64,000 nt of DNA from Macquaria australasica (Eukaryota; Chordata; Actinopteri; Centrarchiformes; Percichthyidae), in the NCBI GenBank assembly GCA_005408345.1, contig SEMN01000087.1:682001-746000 (forward strand), written 5' to 3'. The notes under the pieces are model-generated. The model ran no database searches. It had not been told where the DNA came from and was given only the letters and a program-made list of their open reading frames with translations. Each line of letters starts with the position of its first letter. The first letter of the stretch is position 1. Made by a program: the position numbers and the translations under genes. This document shows positions 13,280-26,300 of the stretch, in pieces.

Positions 13280-14304
13280 CAGTACTGTGCAAAAGTTTTA
13301 GGCAGGTGTGAAAAAATGCTGTAACCTAAGAATGCTTTCAAAAATGGAAGTGTTAATAGTTTCTTTTCATCAATTAACAAAATGCAGTGGATGAACAGAA
13401 AGGAAATCTAAATCAAATCAATATTTGGGGTTACCACCCTTTGCCTTCAAAACAGCATCCATTCTTCTAGGTACACTTGCACACAGTTTTTGAAGGAACT
13501 CGGCTGGTAGGTTGTTCCAAACATCTTGGAGAACTAACCACAGATCTTCTGTGGATGTAGGCTTCTCTTCATGTAATCCCAGACAGACTCGATGATGTTG
13601 AATTCAGGGCTCTGTGGGGGCCATACCATCACTTCCAGGACTTCTTGTTCTTCTTTACGCTGAAGATAGTTCTTAGTGACATTGGCTGTATGTTTGGGGT
13701 CGTTGTCCTGCTGCAGAATAAATATGGGGCCAATCATACGCCTCCCTGATGGTATTGCATGATGGATAAGTATCTGTATTCTTTGTGCTTTCTTCGAAAG
13801 AGCTTGAACAGCACATCTTGAAACCCCAGTCTGCTTTGAAATCTTTGTCTGGGAGAGACCTTGCTGATGCAGTATAACTACCTTGTGTCTTGTTGCTGTG
13901 CTCAGTCTTGCCATGGTGTATGACCTGTGACATGAAACTGTCTTCCACAACCTCACCTTGGTAGCAGAGTTTGGCTGTTCCTCACCCAGTTTTAAGCCTC
14001 CTATACAGCTGTTTGTTTCAGTTAATGACTGTGTTTCAACCTACATGTGAAATTGATGATTATTAGCACCTGTTTGATATAATTGGTTGATCATACACCT
14101 GACTATGATCCTACAAAATCCCTGTATCTATGAGAATTGATGCTGGTTTGAAGGCAAAGGGTAGTAACACCAAATATTGATTTGATTTAGATTTTTCTTT
14201 TGTTCGCTCACTTATCATTTTGTAAATTGATGAAAATAAACAATTATTATTTATATTTTTGAAAGCATTTTTTCACACCTGCCTAAAACCTTTGCACAGT
14301 ACTG
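13280..14304 (-). mobile_element. Tc1/mariner-like transposon, internally deleted
   Basis: The element is 1025 bp with terminal inverted repeats (CAGTACTGTGCAAAAGTTTT at the left end; AAAACCTTTGCACAGTACTG at the right) and TA dinucleotides flanking both ends (13278-13279 and 14305-14306), as expected for TA-targeting Tc1 insertions. Full-length teleost Tc1 elements are about 1.3-1.6 kb, so some hundreds of bases are missing. The minus strand carries the transposase relic described separately. Confidence 0.92.
13534..13914 (-). pseudogene. Tc1-like transposase remnant
   Basis: The frame opens at ATG 13914 with an N-terminal helix-turn-helix (MARLSTATRHKVVILHQQGL). It then jumps directly to the C-terminal half of the DDE domain: ILQQDNDPKHTA, with the second catalytic Asp, and WPPQSPEFNIIESVWDYMKR around the final acidic residue. 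The second DNA-binding half and the first catalytic Asp block are missing, which explains the short element. It cannot be an active enzyme. Confidence 0.88.
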
Positions 14305-14336
14305 TATATATATTATTAAATCGGTCACTTGTACTG

Positions 14337-14450
14337 ACAAACTGACAGAATTATCACCTGACAGTTCTTCTCAGCTCTGTGAACTATTTTAGCGTCTTTC
14401 AGCTCATCATTTTGGTTTTATAACCCACTTTACTGTTTTGGTTCAATGAA
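14337..14450. repeat. Fragment of family B repeat
   Basis: The run with TTTCAGCTCATCATTTTGGT followed by TTTACTGTTTTGGTTCA matches the interior of the repeat at 40087-40600. It lies just outside the Tc1-like element. Confidence 0.5.
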
Positions 14451-16118
14451 GTGCAATGAAGTGATACAGTGACAAGATATGAATACATATGGATACGGAT
14501 ATGGATACAGTGACAAGATATGGATCCAACATTGTAAAGGGTGGTTCATGCCTGAGGCTCCAAACCTCCCCAATCCCCCCCCCCCCCCCCCCAGCCTTAG
14601 TGTAACATTTTCAAAGATGTATTCATTGGTTTGTCGCAGTCTTGTGCAGATGAAACATCCTGTGCACGTGCATGTTTCTGTCAGAGGTTTGATAATGATG
14701 CTCCGTTCATCACTTAGTAATGCTTCTCTTCTCTGTCTTCATCTAAAACCTGGCTCATCGAATGCATTAGTGACTGTGTTTGGTCAGCAACAGCCGCAGT
14801 GACAGGTGATTAGTTTCCACACCGACAGCACAGACCGCTGCTTCACTGTCACTGTCATGTCACGAGCAGGCATCGCATTCCCAGCATACCCACCCAACTC
14901 TGTTCTTAATTACACGCTTGGCTGGGGATTAGCTTGTCAAAGAGGGGGCTATGAACTACCAGGGGACGAATTACAATCTTTAAAACGTATTTACAGGGAG
15001 AGATTTCCATAAGTGACCCCCAGGTCATTTCTGATAGCTTGTAAATTAGGGTGGCTCATTCCTGTCCCTCTCCCAACACGTTTCACCTGTTGTAACGTTA
15101 ATGCCACACGGGTATGCCTAATTGTCACATAAGTGAAAATGATTAATATTAAAATCATAATCTACCTGTTGCGCAGATCAGCTATTTTCTAGACGTGGAA
15201 AGTCCACAGCATAATGCTGATCGGCAACACTTTATTTTACAGGTTTGTTATGTTATGCTGTAATGAATTCCTGAAAGTTTCCTGGAAATAACTATGTAAT
15301 TTGATTTTAATTTTATGAACTGCTCCATCTAACCCAAGTAAACATGCTTTTATTCTTTATTTATTAATTATTGGAAACTTTATTCTTCATATAAGTTGAG
15401 TTGCATGTTTGCCTGTAGACAGTTTGTACTTTTTTTCATGTTAAACTGAAATAAATTACAAGTGTACCCATTGAACACGGCCTCTATTTTCTCTATAATT
15501 AGTACCAAAGTTATCAAGTCAGTGAGCACACTCACTGATGTCAGTTACACAGCAATATTGATCTAAGATTAGCCGACATTAGCCACCATAAGCTAGCAGT
15601 CATATCAGACCAAGAAAGGTTATATCTGGGAAAAAAAGTGTGTTTCCATTTCAAATATCCTCAGTAGACTTGTCGCAGTTGCAAACAAAACGCGTTGCCA
15701 TAGTTGCTGAATTCATCCAAAATTGTTTTCTCAATAGCACAATCTTTTGCTTCCGTTGCCGTTAGCGATGCACATAACAGAATTTCAAGCTCAGTGATTG
15801 GATGTTTCTTGGCGAAATGCACCTTGGGAGTTGACATTAACTTCAACTAAGTAGACAGGCTTGTACCTTTAGCTTATTAATCAAACAACTAGATATCTTC
15901 TAGCACAGTTGTTCATCTTTTGTACTGATAATTTAGCAGAGATCCAAGCCGTATTCGTGCTCCAGCTGTGAGTCAAGTAACATTGTCTGTGGGAAAAATG
16001 AATTGGACTGAATTGAAGCTCCCTCCGCTTCACAACTGCAGTGCGTTTTATTGCTTATCATTTCTACTTTTCATTTGCAAGAGAAAGAATGTGTTATTGT
16101 CTCTCTCAAAACTGCTCA
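14451..16118. other. Gene-free stretch
   Basis: Apart from the poly-C run, nothing is recognised between the Tc1-like element and the TTAA-flanked MITE. Confidence 0.5.
14575..14592. repeat. Poly-C run of 18
   Basis: This is an uninterrupted run of 18 C bases. Such runs are error-prone in sequencing and polymorphic. Confidence 0.9.
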
Positions 16119-16899
16119 TTAAAGCTGGGGTAGGCAGAATCTGTGTAACCTGTGCAAAATCTTCCGCCTCTCTCTCTGCTGCCTCGTATCACTCCGCTAA
16201 GCCCCTCCCACCAAACCCACAACTTCACCCCAGTGAAACTGTATCCCTCGTAGGGCTCGCTCTCCACGGCGTGAGCCTCACTAAGACCGCGGTCCCTCCC
16301 GCCGTGACTTGTCTTCTCAAAGACGCCCCTCCAGCGCTTCGCGGCCGCAGAGCAGAGCGCCCCAGGCTTCAGAGGCAGCTGCAACGCCGTCCAGCAGCGG
16401 GAAGAGAGGCTAGTACACCGCACACACACACACCACTGTCCCCCGTCAAAAGTTATTCCCCACTGTTTGTCATCATGCCTCTTTGCCACTCGTCGTTATG
16501 AGCGCCATGGCATCGAACATAATGAGCCCGAAGCTCCGTGTGGATTTGTACTATACGCCGCTGTAGGCAAAGGAGGTGTTGGAAATTTATCACAAGTTTC
16601 AGGATTTTCGGCAGGATTTTCCTCCACTGAATCAGGTTTTCACCATCTGAAGGGACGTGTACACACATCTGCTCTTGTAGCTCAGCCAATACGAACACAC
16701 TGTCTCTCTGAAATAACCTGTGATTGGCTAAAGTCTACCGTCACGGGATAGATTTTTCCGAAGCCTGAAAACAGAGGCGGGGGGTGGGGGGCTGAAGTAG
16801 AGGTCTGCTCTCAGACCACTTGAATTATAATATGCTGCACGGTTAATATGGCATTTTTGCCCAGTGACGCCAAAAGAAAACTGCCTACCCCAGCTTTAA
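16119..16899. mobile_element. piggyBac-like MITE with TTAA target sites
   Basis: Exact 15-bp inverted ends AGCTGGGGTAGGCAG and CTGCCTACCCCAGCT are flanked on both sides by TTAA (16119-16122 and 16896-16899). TTAA duplication is the hallmark of piggyBac-type insertion. The 781-bp element has no transposase. The open frames across it (about 15968-16501 plus, 16489-16106 minus) have no domain and are not genes. Confidence 0.85.
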
Positions 16900-19603
16900 C
16901 TCTACTAAGTTTCTACAAATCTCAAGATTTATTCTAGCTAACTTTCTATACATCTAGCAGAAACTTTAGGAAAAAAATGTAACTCACAAGTTTGAAATCT
17001 GTTTTATTATTATTATAATTATTTACATGTTTCATAAAAGATCCACTTCTACTATTTTCACATTGTTCATCTGTGTAAAACTTGCCCCTCTGCCTCAGAA
17101 TTAATGAATTTCAAGTAATTTTGTCATGGAACACAATCCATATCTGGATATTTATTACCACATCCAACAGATAAATGAAATATGCAAACTTAATGGATGC
17201 ATCTGTTGATGAATAATGGAACATGGCCCCCGGAGCGTGTGTGTACGAGGTGATTAAAACTACTTGTTGTCTGGCGTTATGTCAAAAATTCAATCTACTT
17301 CATATTTTACTGTATATTGCGTATACTAAGCTTTTTTCTGTAAGTTTTAGAGTTTTATTCGAAGAACTCTTTACTCCTCTGATCTCCTGTGCCACAGTCT
17401 GGTGTTGCTCCACTGATGTAATATTAGTGATAAAAATGCAACAGGGTTACATGGCAGTTTTCACATCTCCACTGTTTCACAGTGAAACCGTGGAGAAATC
17501 TTCCACCGGTGGACAAACCTGTAAGGTCATTCCATCAATTCTTGTCAGCTTAGGTAACATCATTTCAGACCAGGCAGTGCCTGCTTTGCAGAGGGCGGTA
17601 ATATAATCAGAGGATGAAATGTCACAACAAACCACAAATTGCGCCTCTGTTTTCCCGTTCTGTGCAAAGAAGGAGAAAAAAAAATCTAATTCAGCCTTGT
17701 TTTAATGAAACATGATCACCCCGTTGTTGAAAAGCCTCGTGTTCTGCCAACTGCATGACCCTACTAACACACAAGAACACACACATATTCACACACACAC
17801 GTAGACACAATTTTCTATGCCTCCTAGTCTTTTGTCAAGAGGTTGTTATTCAATTTGTCCTTCCCCCCATCTGCCTGATTGTACTTCTTGTGGGTCATGT
17901 TTCCTCGGGGGATTGTTAATGGCAGTATAAATGAAAACACAAAATATAGGAAGCAGCGGAGATTCCAGGAAATGGGAATGATATAGTCTGAACTGATGGA
18001 GGGCCCAAGGCACCATATGTTCTAGGTGCACTGTGACTAACACATTTTCTGGCAGCTCACGAACACAGGATTTATAGGCAGACACAAAAGAGTGCTGTCT
18101 ACAACCCAAAAAAGATATTCTACACATTGTATAATGATCTATTGGTGCACTTCCCCTTTGGCTGAACCTTAAAATAAATGAAGAAAAACATCTTCAATCA
18201 CTGTCATAAAACATGACGGCAGAAGTCAGTACACTGTATAAAACAATGCAGTGTTGCATAAATAGTTCACCCTTGGTTTGCCCCTTAAGCATTGGTATTT
18301 GTATTTAATTTAGCCTTTCAAGCATGCAACGTCTCTATCTAATTAGTGAATAAAGTTTTAATATAGTAGACCGCCTCCTCATTATCTTGTCACAGCCTGT
18401 GGTTAGTTACAGTTATAGTAGATTGAAAAAAATATATCACATCCTTCACCCACAGGCAACACCTCACACCCTCCTGTTGACTGAACTTGTATGGTCAACC
18501 ATGACACGTGTGTTATTTTCACACGTATGAGAATAACAACACTGTTTCACTAAGTTACTTTACTTATAGGAGAAGCATGTACGTATATAGTGTATGGTTT
18601 ATTCAAAACGAATCTTTCCCGGAGGAATTTAGTCTGCGGAAACAGGATGTTACGTTGGTATTTACTGGATCGGATTTGTCAGTTATGTGAGTTAAATTAA
18701 ATAGAAAATGCATTTTTATTTTGTCCTTTACATCATGACACTATTTTTTTTATTTTTTTTGGAGGAGGCTGACATAATGAAAAGGCTTTATGAAACTGAC
18801 ACTTTTGAATTGTCAGAGTATCTATATTGTGTTTCTTTGTACATTTTAAAACATGTTTTACTTTCTTGTCTTTGGTTCAGGAACCATTTACAGTCTGTGG
18901 TTTGCAGCAATATGTGGGATTATTATGTGCCATGGAATCCCATGTGTATTACAGGAAAATAAAGAACCCATTCATCCATTCATATACTTCACAGTTTCAA
19001 CTATTTTTGACCAACAAGCTGTGACATATACTTTATCAGAGTGATTTCTTTTATATAAGTACAGTTGAAAAAGCCCACAGTGGATAAAACACTAGGATCA
19101 CCTTTCAGTATAATACAGCACCACAAACTACAGCTTTCAAAATGACCATAAAGTTGAACAAACGCCTCTCACACAGCCTGAACAAAAACTTAATGCAGTA
19201 CCCTTAATTTATTGTAGTGCTGTTCTGCGGGATTGTATTTGATTTTACAGGAGAGATGTTCTTATTTTTTTGGTATTCATAATCTAAAAAAGATCTTTGT
19301 TAGATTGTGTAACAAATGAGGTTAGGAAACAGATAAACAGTAAAAATTCTTCTTTGTAATATTTATTGTTTGACTACCTTGCAGCATCTTTGTAATTTAA
19401 ACCAACATTCATTGATATCTGGCCACTTGGCAGCGCAACAAGCTGTGACAGTGACATATTTTCACCTTATTAAGTTATCACGGTGAACGTGTTAACAAGC
19501 AGTTGCCTATTTACACATCTACAGCAGCTTCTGGGGAAAAAATACACTATATAGCTTCTCGGAAGCAAAGTAATTAAAGGCCCAATTTAACTTTAATTAG
19601 TTG
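16900..19603. other. Gene-free AT-rich stretch
   Basis: Frames up to 127 residues (17223-17606) have no domain, no splice context and biased AT-rich composition. No repeat family is identified. Confidence 0.5.
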
Positions 19604-19611
19604 GTTAATAC

Positions 19612-19841
19612 CATAGACTGTATATAAAGATGGACGATGCGTCTCTACTTCCTCACACTGTACATAAATGAAGCCAAAATATCCCAGATACGGGGGCTGC
19701 CAGCCATCGTGCTGGTGACGTCTTTTGGAGCCAGAGTCTGCGCAGTACTGATCCGCAGCGGAGCCGTGGTATCGAGTTCGAGATGTTTTGGCTTCACTTT
19801 TGGGCAGCTGTCATGCCGTCCATCTTTATATACAGTCTATA
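19612..19841. mobile_element. 230-bp MITE with perfect inverted ends and 8-bp target duplication
   Basis: A perfect 24-bp inverted repeat is present: ATAGACTGTATATAAAGATG(GACG) at the left, and its reverse complement ending ...TACAGTCTAT at the right. The element is flanked by GTTAATAC at 19604-19611 and 19842-19849. Eight-base duplications fit a hAT-type transposase acting in trans. Intact ends and duplications suggest a fairly young insertion. Confidence 0.88.
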
Positions 19842-19889
19842 GTTAATACATATAAACGTTTCTACACCTATCCTTGCAAATCACATTAA

Positions 19890-20138
19890 TCTGTGAAACT
19901 ATTTTGATAATCAATTAATCTTTTCAGTCAGTTTTCAAGCAAAACATGCCAAACATTTACTGGTTCCAGCTTCTCAAAATGTGAGGATTTGATGTTTTTT
20001 CTTTAACATATATGATGAACTTTTTTGTTTTGTTAGCCATTTGTTAGTATTGTCTGACATTTTATAGACAAAAGGATTAATTGAGAAATGTATTCGGCAG
20101 ATTAATTGATAATGAAAACAATCGTTAGTTGCAGCCCT
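19890..20138. repeat. Interspersed repeat (family C)
   Basis: It contains GATAATCAATTAATCTTTTC and ACATTTTATAGACAAAAGGA, and ends AATCGTTAGTTGCAGCCCT. It is non-coding and probably a MITE, since both ends carry forms of AGGGCTGCAACTAA. Confidence 0.7.
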
Positions 20139-20151
20139 CAACTGCATAACA

Positions 20152-20453
20152 CAGGGTTCGTACAGCTTTTCAAGAGCAAAGCACTTTCAAGGTACCTAAA
20201 CCAAAAATTTCCAGATTCTCTACGCCTTTAATTGTTACTATAAATGCCAGGAGACAACAAAACTGTTTCATTTCAAATATTAAAAGATTTGTGGTTTACA
20301 TGAGTGAATGTGTTGATGATGAAACACCAGATTATGCTGAAAATCAAGCCTTTTTCAAGGAGTATATTCAAATTCAAGCATATTCCTAACCTTGAAAACA
20401 TAACGGTTAAAAGTAAGCATTTTCCAAACTTTCAAGACTTTGTACGAACCCTG
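20152..20453. mobile_element. hAT-like MITE, CAGGGTTCGTACA ends
   Basis: The left end CAGGGTTCGTACA is mirrored by TGTACGAACCCTG. The flanking octamers (CATAACAC, GAAAACAC) agree at six of eight positions, a possible decayed target duplication. It is about 300 bp and non-coding. Confidence 0.7.
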
Positions 20454-21089
20454 AAAACACCAAGCTTCACTGGCTGTAACAAAACAGAAATATCTCCCAA
20501 CAATGTCCAACTTGCAGGTCCAAGCTAGTGTTAGTTATATCTTTAAAGTTCAAATTTTGTTCTTTGCTGGAACAATACAGAATTTTTAGTGTTCAGCCAT
20601 TCGGTGATATTACTCTGTAAGGCTTGCACATTAATTTGTGTGATGAAGTGTACGGGCTCCACGTCTGATTCTACACCATCAACCCTGCGAGCGTGACAGG
20701 AGTGTCGGCCCCAGAGGCCCTAAAGCTTTCACTGTGACAGACAGCTCAGCAGCCATTATGACAAAACAGCAACATGAACCGAACCAGCCAGTGAAACTCT
20801 GAGACAGAAGAGGTGCAGGGGGCTTCGTTAGAAAAGAGGGGGATGAGAAGAGCTTGACATCAGTGACGTGAGGGAGTCAAATGAGGCGTAACAAAAGACT
20901 AAGAACCACTTTCTTTTCTCCTTCTCAGCTGCTACCCAAAAGTTAGACCATCCCAAAATACAGAATTTTTTTACAGTGTGTGGAAGCTGGTCCTTGATGC
21001 TACTATATTAGAATTTTTAGGGCTAAAGTTTGAAGCTCTGTCCTGCAAAAATTATGCTAGGAGAGCGGTGAGAGCCAGTCAGTTAAGTT

Positions 21090-21265
21090 GCGGGCAGCAA
21101 TGAGCTGAAACTCACTATAAAGCTCCGTAAAACCGAGGGGAGCTGCAGATTCAGGTGATAATTCTCTGTTGGTTCATCATTGTAAGTGTGTCGCATTGTT
21201 TTACACATTTGATACATTGTTATCGTAAAAATATTGATTATAGCCACTTTAAGACCCCTTTTACG
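21090..21265. repeat. Fragment of a family B-related repeat
   Basis: The sequence with GAGCTGAAACTCACTATAAA and GATAATTCTCTGTTGGTTCA ends in ATTGATTATAGCCACTTTAA, the inverse of the left end at 40087. No gene is seen here. Confidence 0.45.
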
Positions 21266-23058
21266 AGTTTCTCTTTTTAAACTCATGGAGCTAACGTTAG
21301 CTCAATTAGCTAGCTACAGCTGACAAAATCTGCTAGTGACAGTTGTCAAACAAGACGGCATAATTGACGGTTGCTGGCTAAAGAATAGAAGCCTAATTTG
21401 TCTTCCTTTGGCTGAAATCAAAGGCCCAAATTGTTTAAAAAATTACTATGGGTTGGCTGGTACATGCCCCCTGTTTTCACTGTAAACTGCATATGTGCTG
21501 TACGTGAACAGAAGACTTGACATGCGTAATAACAGTTATTAAGGGGGGCCTAGTGAATGGTCATTTGTGGTATTTCATTATCAAATTGCCGTATAATGTC
21601 ATGCTACAGTCCAGTGGGGCAGAAGGCAAAAAAAAAAAAAATTCTCATGCTCCTTTGTGTTCCTCCTCATCCTGTGAGGCTCTCACCGCTCTGCTCGCTT
21701 GGGGCCTGATTCTTTAATCAATAAACCAATGTTACTGCTCAATAGCTCAGCAGAGGCCTTGCCCTGCCTTGCCTGGGTAACACACAGCAGGTTTCTACAT
21801 TACTCATCCGCCTAACACTTTTGTCATTAATGACACTGATGCATTTTGTAGGAGAGAACCATGCAGAGAGCACTGTCCCTTGAAACACTTGCACAAGGTG
21901 CAACACAGTGTGGCATCGCCTGCGCTACTGAGTCCAGGAAGAAGGATTTATTTTTTTGTTTTTTTTATTCATTCATGTAGATGGATTCACATTGATGATA
22001 GTTCCACAGCTGGCGAGCAGATAACATCACTAGAAATTAGCACCTTCGGGGACGTCCCACATGCCATTGAGCGTCAAAATTAAAACGTGGAGAGAGGAAA
22101 CACCAGAGAAGCCTTCAGAGAAAGAGAGATGAAGGCGTTCCCCGTTTATAATGCTGTTCACAGACTGCTTACAGAAGAAGCTGCTTGGTATTCAAGCCAC
22201 TGTTTGACTTTTGTCTTTAGCACATTCATTCATTTCACGTTAATGAAAAATGTGTTCCACTTGGGCGACCATTATTTCCTCCCCCCACTTAACTGGCTCA
22301 CTGACCCTACTCTGCCTTATGTGTTTAATATTAACCCCTGGTGTCATCAAAACACTCTTACATTAGACAATCTTACACCTCCCCCCACTTGTGTTCAGGT
22401 GCAATGAAAGGATAACGGCTGGATTAATAGATATGACCACATAAACCTTCCTAATGCTGTATCTTGGATCCATTTCCCTGCCCACCTTGCTGGAGTGAAT
22501 GCTATAAAAATAAAAGTACAAAAATGTGTTTTATTATTCTAATGATTACAGCAATAATGGCACGGGCCTTTGAGGACTGGCGTTTGGTCTTTTCATGACA
22601 GCTGAGACAGACGTTTTTCAGAGTGTTATCTCCCGCAACAGGAACAGACCGTGTCTCCTGAGTTCTTTTGTGGTCTACAGTAAAATGTTGTATCAATAAA
22701 ATACAGAGACAGTAGACAGTGGGTATGAATTATTGAAAGGCACAGTGGTTCGGCTGGGGTTCTAATCTCCACAGTGCAGTTAATTTGATGTTCTTGTTTT
22801 TCTGTTTTTGGATTCAACCTGCAATGCACCATCCGTCCCTGCAAAATACCACGGACAGAGAGGAGCAGACCAGTGGGAACTAAATGAATGATCGGCTGAT
22901 GCTAAAGTCCTCTGCCAGCCAAGGTCTTGTTTAATAAACCTAAAGATGAGATGGGCGTGCGAGTAATAATGTGATCAAAAATAAGCCTTGTCAATTCAAG
23001 CCCACACACCTGAAGCTGCAGCTGATAATGAAAGTGGAATTCATAATGAGGGTGAGTG

Positions 23059-23093
<35 letters not shown>

Positions 23094-25817
23094 GAGGAGG
23101 GGGTTGTAAGTGCATCCTGCCATTCAGGAGCTGCACAGGCTTTAAGGGATATGTTTTGTTACCTGCATCAACGCTCTGGAGTGAATATCAATATCTAAGG
23201 CAGGCAGTCGATCAGTGGTAAACGTTCGCTCAGCAGAGTGTGAGACGTCGACCTGAGTTCTCATGTATCTCACTGGAAAAAAGTGTGTTGCCTTTCACAC
23301 GCACAGCAGGTGGGTCCGGCGTGGTAATATGCCAAGCCTAGATTGGAATACAATCAGCCAGCTCAAGATTCAGCAAATTGGTCGATAAAGACAATGGGTT
23401 ATTATCTCCCAGCCGCATCAGGACAGGGGAATTACAGTCCCGGGCTTTCTAATTAGTCATTCTTATTTTATCATAATCGATTTGAAACTAGTGAGGGGAT
23501 ACTCAGTCAACAGCAGGAAATTTGCTCTGGTGAAATGACTCTGCTGCTGTGAGCCTGATAGCTGCAGATATATTCAAACAGCTGTACATTCGCGAACCTA
23601 ATGTCACTCTTTTGCACTGTCACAGTGGAGGAAATGGGGCAAATTAAAGCAATGAATTTTATTTTCTCAAATCTCCCTACAAAGAAAAATGAAAATTACA
23701 AATACTGCATATTCGGGAGCAACAGAGGTTTCATCGATAGTTTCGGCAAAAAACACCAACACTCCATTGAACAGAAAAACTGAAAGAGTCTTAGCAGTAC
23801 AAATAAAAAATAGTGTGTAAAGCAAACTCAAGTGAACTATGAAAAGTGCATCTTGGGGTGAGTTTACAGAGTAGTGATGAATTGAAAACATATGACACAC
23901 TTTGTAAATTTAAGAAAATTACACGTATAATTGAAATTTGAATTTAGAATGATACTGCGGCTGTTTTGCATGTTATTCCATTTCAAAAGAGGATAAAACT
24001 GGCATTGTAGGAGAAGCACTGTGAACTTCAGTGGTGGCAGAAAAATAAATGAAGCCTAAATTTCTTCTGTTCTATTTTAACCAAATAAGTTCACAAATCA
24101 AAACAAACACCAAGGATACGCTGTATATACTGATTTGTTAGCAAAAATTAATTTTGTTTTAACTAACAAATATAAAAATGTATCATCAAAATGGAATTTT
24201 TGAATTACAGAAATGTGGTAAGGATGTTATCACATTTGACGCCATATAAATCTTGTCAATGTTTGTTGAACAATGGCGCTTTCTATAACCACGTATTGCC
24301 CTCTGGGGGAACTATGTATTTTACCAAAGAAAATACATACAAGGAGACATTTCATACAACCCCCAACATTATGGGAAGCAGCTTGTCTTTAGCATCAACG
24401 TGGCAGAAATAATTCACATCAGTGGCTACATAACATGCAATGGCATTTAATGTCCCCACAGCTCAATAGTGAATGCCAGTGGCACTGTGATGTACGTTCA
24501 ATTCCTCCGCTGAGAATGATGTGAGGTGACAGCGGATTTGGTCGGGATTGGTGTGACGTGCACTCTGTGAACGGGGACCCATCCTCGAAAAAGCAGCCAC
24601 AAATGATATATCCTCTTTCCTGTTCTCCTGTGCTGACAAAGCTAAAGACCAATTTCTCAATCAAACAGCGACGTGAAAAGCAGTGCTCATGGACTTACAA
24701 GAAACTCGTTGGTTGGAAGCAGAAATATAAAATTAGATTAGCAAACGATTATAGATTACAGTTATGAATATCTAATATGAAACAGATCACGTAATTGGTG
24801 TAAAATCACATGTCCTGATATCCTACAGTTTTCCAGATAAAAATAAAGCATTTTCAAATTATACACAGAATAATTTTCATGTTTAAGCTCAGGGAAGCCT
24901 GCTTTTCTAAATCTATAAAGCTGCAATTCTTCACACACCCTTTGGTCATATCTGTGGAAAAAGGAGAATAGTTTCCTCTGCTTCTAGACAATTCAGCCAA
25001 TATATTTGCCAGATTAACTGGCACATTTTCACAACTAGAATTCACACTGCAAAGACTTAAAGCACACAAAGTCAAAGCCAGAGCCCATACTAGAGCTGCT
25101 CCTTTAACAATACATTTAAAGAGAGGGATTATTATTCCTTTAAAAGGGGGTGAAGCCCGCTACAAGTGCCAAAGCAACAGCTGTACAAGGCTGCAACAGA
25201 TGTGTAAATCACCCATCATGAATAAGTCACAAATGCAATTCAGGATGTTGAAACTTTGCTCGGCGGATTAAACACACAACATTACTGCTTTTGTGCTAAC
25301 TGTTCATGTGTTCATATTTGGTTTTCACCCAGGCATAGCAGCATACATTTCTGAAAAGGTTTCTGGTCTCTTTTCTTTGTCAGCCTGAGTGGTCAGGACA
25401 GCATCAGCTGGCATTAGTCAGCCTTAAGGCTTATCTATTAACGGTATAGACGCGCTGCTCTCTGGAGCAAACTGGGGAGTCAATGTGAGTTTGTTTTATA
25501 CACATATTGCTCCCCGTTGCCCTGGGATCACAAAAACTCATTAAGGATGTATTAATGGCTCGGTCGATGCTCTGTCTGAGCAACCCTCTGTGACTGTACA
25601 TGTGGTAAACAAAAGGAAAAAGAAGTAAAACCACATGTTAAATAGCAAAAAAAAAAAGCTAATTGTAGCTACCTCTGACATTCACATACAAGTAAAGCAT
25701 TGCTGTACAAAATCCTTTAAAATTAGCTCTCTTCTGAGGAAAAACTGAGCATGGAGCACATCAGGAAAGCTACTGCCTTACACCCAATATAGATCAGGAG
25801 TTAATTATAGTCCTTAC
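21266..25817. other. Gene-free stretch, possible non-coding conserved block at 23320-23480
   Basis: Apart from the GT microsatellite nothing is recognised. At 23320-23480 the sequence is balanced, repeat-free and dense in CTAATTAGTCATTC- and AATCGATTTG-type motifs, as seen in developmental enhancers. This is a hunch from composition only. Confidence 0.35.
23059..23091. repeat. (GT)n microsatellite
   Basis: This is an uninterrupted GT run of about 16 units. Confidence 0.95.
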
Positions 25818-26015
25818 CCACTTCTTTGCGGTCAGAGCTCTGGCTGGACAACAGGAAGAGGTAATCCTGACAGGTGTCCTGATCCAGCAGTGTGCTGTTG
25901 TGAAGGCAAAGGTCAACAATTAGGGTCACAGCTTTCTGACAGACCATGTCATACTCCTCTCGGTCAGAACTCATGCTCCCAGCAGCATCCTCAGCCGTGT
26001 GCTCATCCAAGGGGA
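25818..26015 (-). CDS. Candidate coding exon of an unidentified gene
   Basis: It is 198 bp, phase 1 at both ends. The acceptor is GTGTGTGGGTGTGTTAG and the donor GTGG-GTAAGG. The frame reads PLDEHTAEDAAGSMSSDREE, YDMVCQKAVTLIVDLCLHNS, TLLDQDTCQDYLFLLSSQSS, DRKEV. It is uninterrupted, with an acidic start and a helical leucine-rich middle, unlike the repeat-derived frames around it. I cannot name the protein. Phases do not allow direct joining to 41259-41336, so at least one more exon would lie between. Confidence 0.45.
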
Positions 26016-26257
26016 CTAACACACCCACACACACACGCAGCAGCCTAGCATGCAGAAGATAAATGCAACTTGTCTCCGTCCTCGGCTGATTCTTCTCCTT
26101 CTTCCACAGTCTCTCAAGAGTGTTTACACACAAACACGCTTGAGTGTATGTGCATGTTTGCATGTTTGTGCTTTAGTTTGTGTGTGTATTGACGTGTGCA
26201 AGCAGGGCCAAGATTGTAAATTGCATGAACGTGGTATATGCATGGTATGACATAAAT

Positions 26258-26266
26258 ATGTGTGTC

Positions 26267-26297
<31 letters not shown>

Positions 26298-26300
26298 GTG
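26258..26300. repeat. (GT)n microsatellite
   Basis: This is a GT run with TCTG and TTTG interruptions. Confidence 0.92.

Noticed and set aside
15968..16501. 177-residue plus-strand frame
   Set aside because: Most of it lies inside the TTAA-flanked MITE; no domain is seen.
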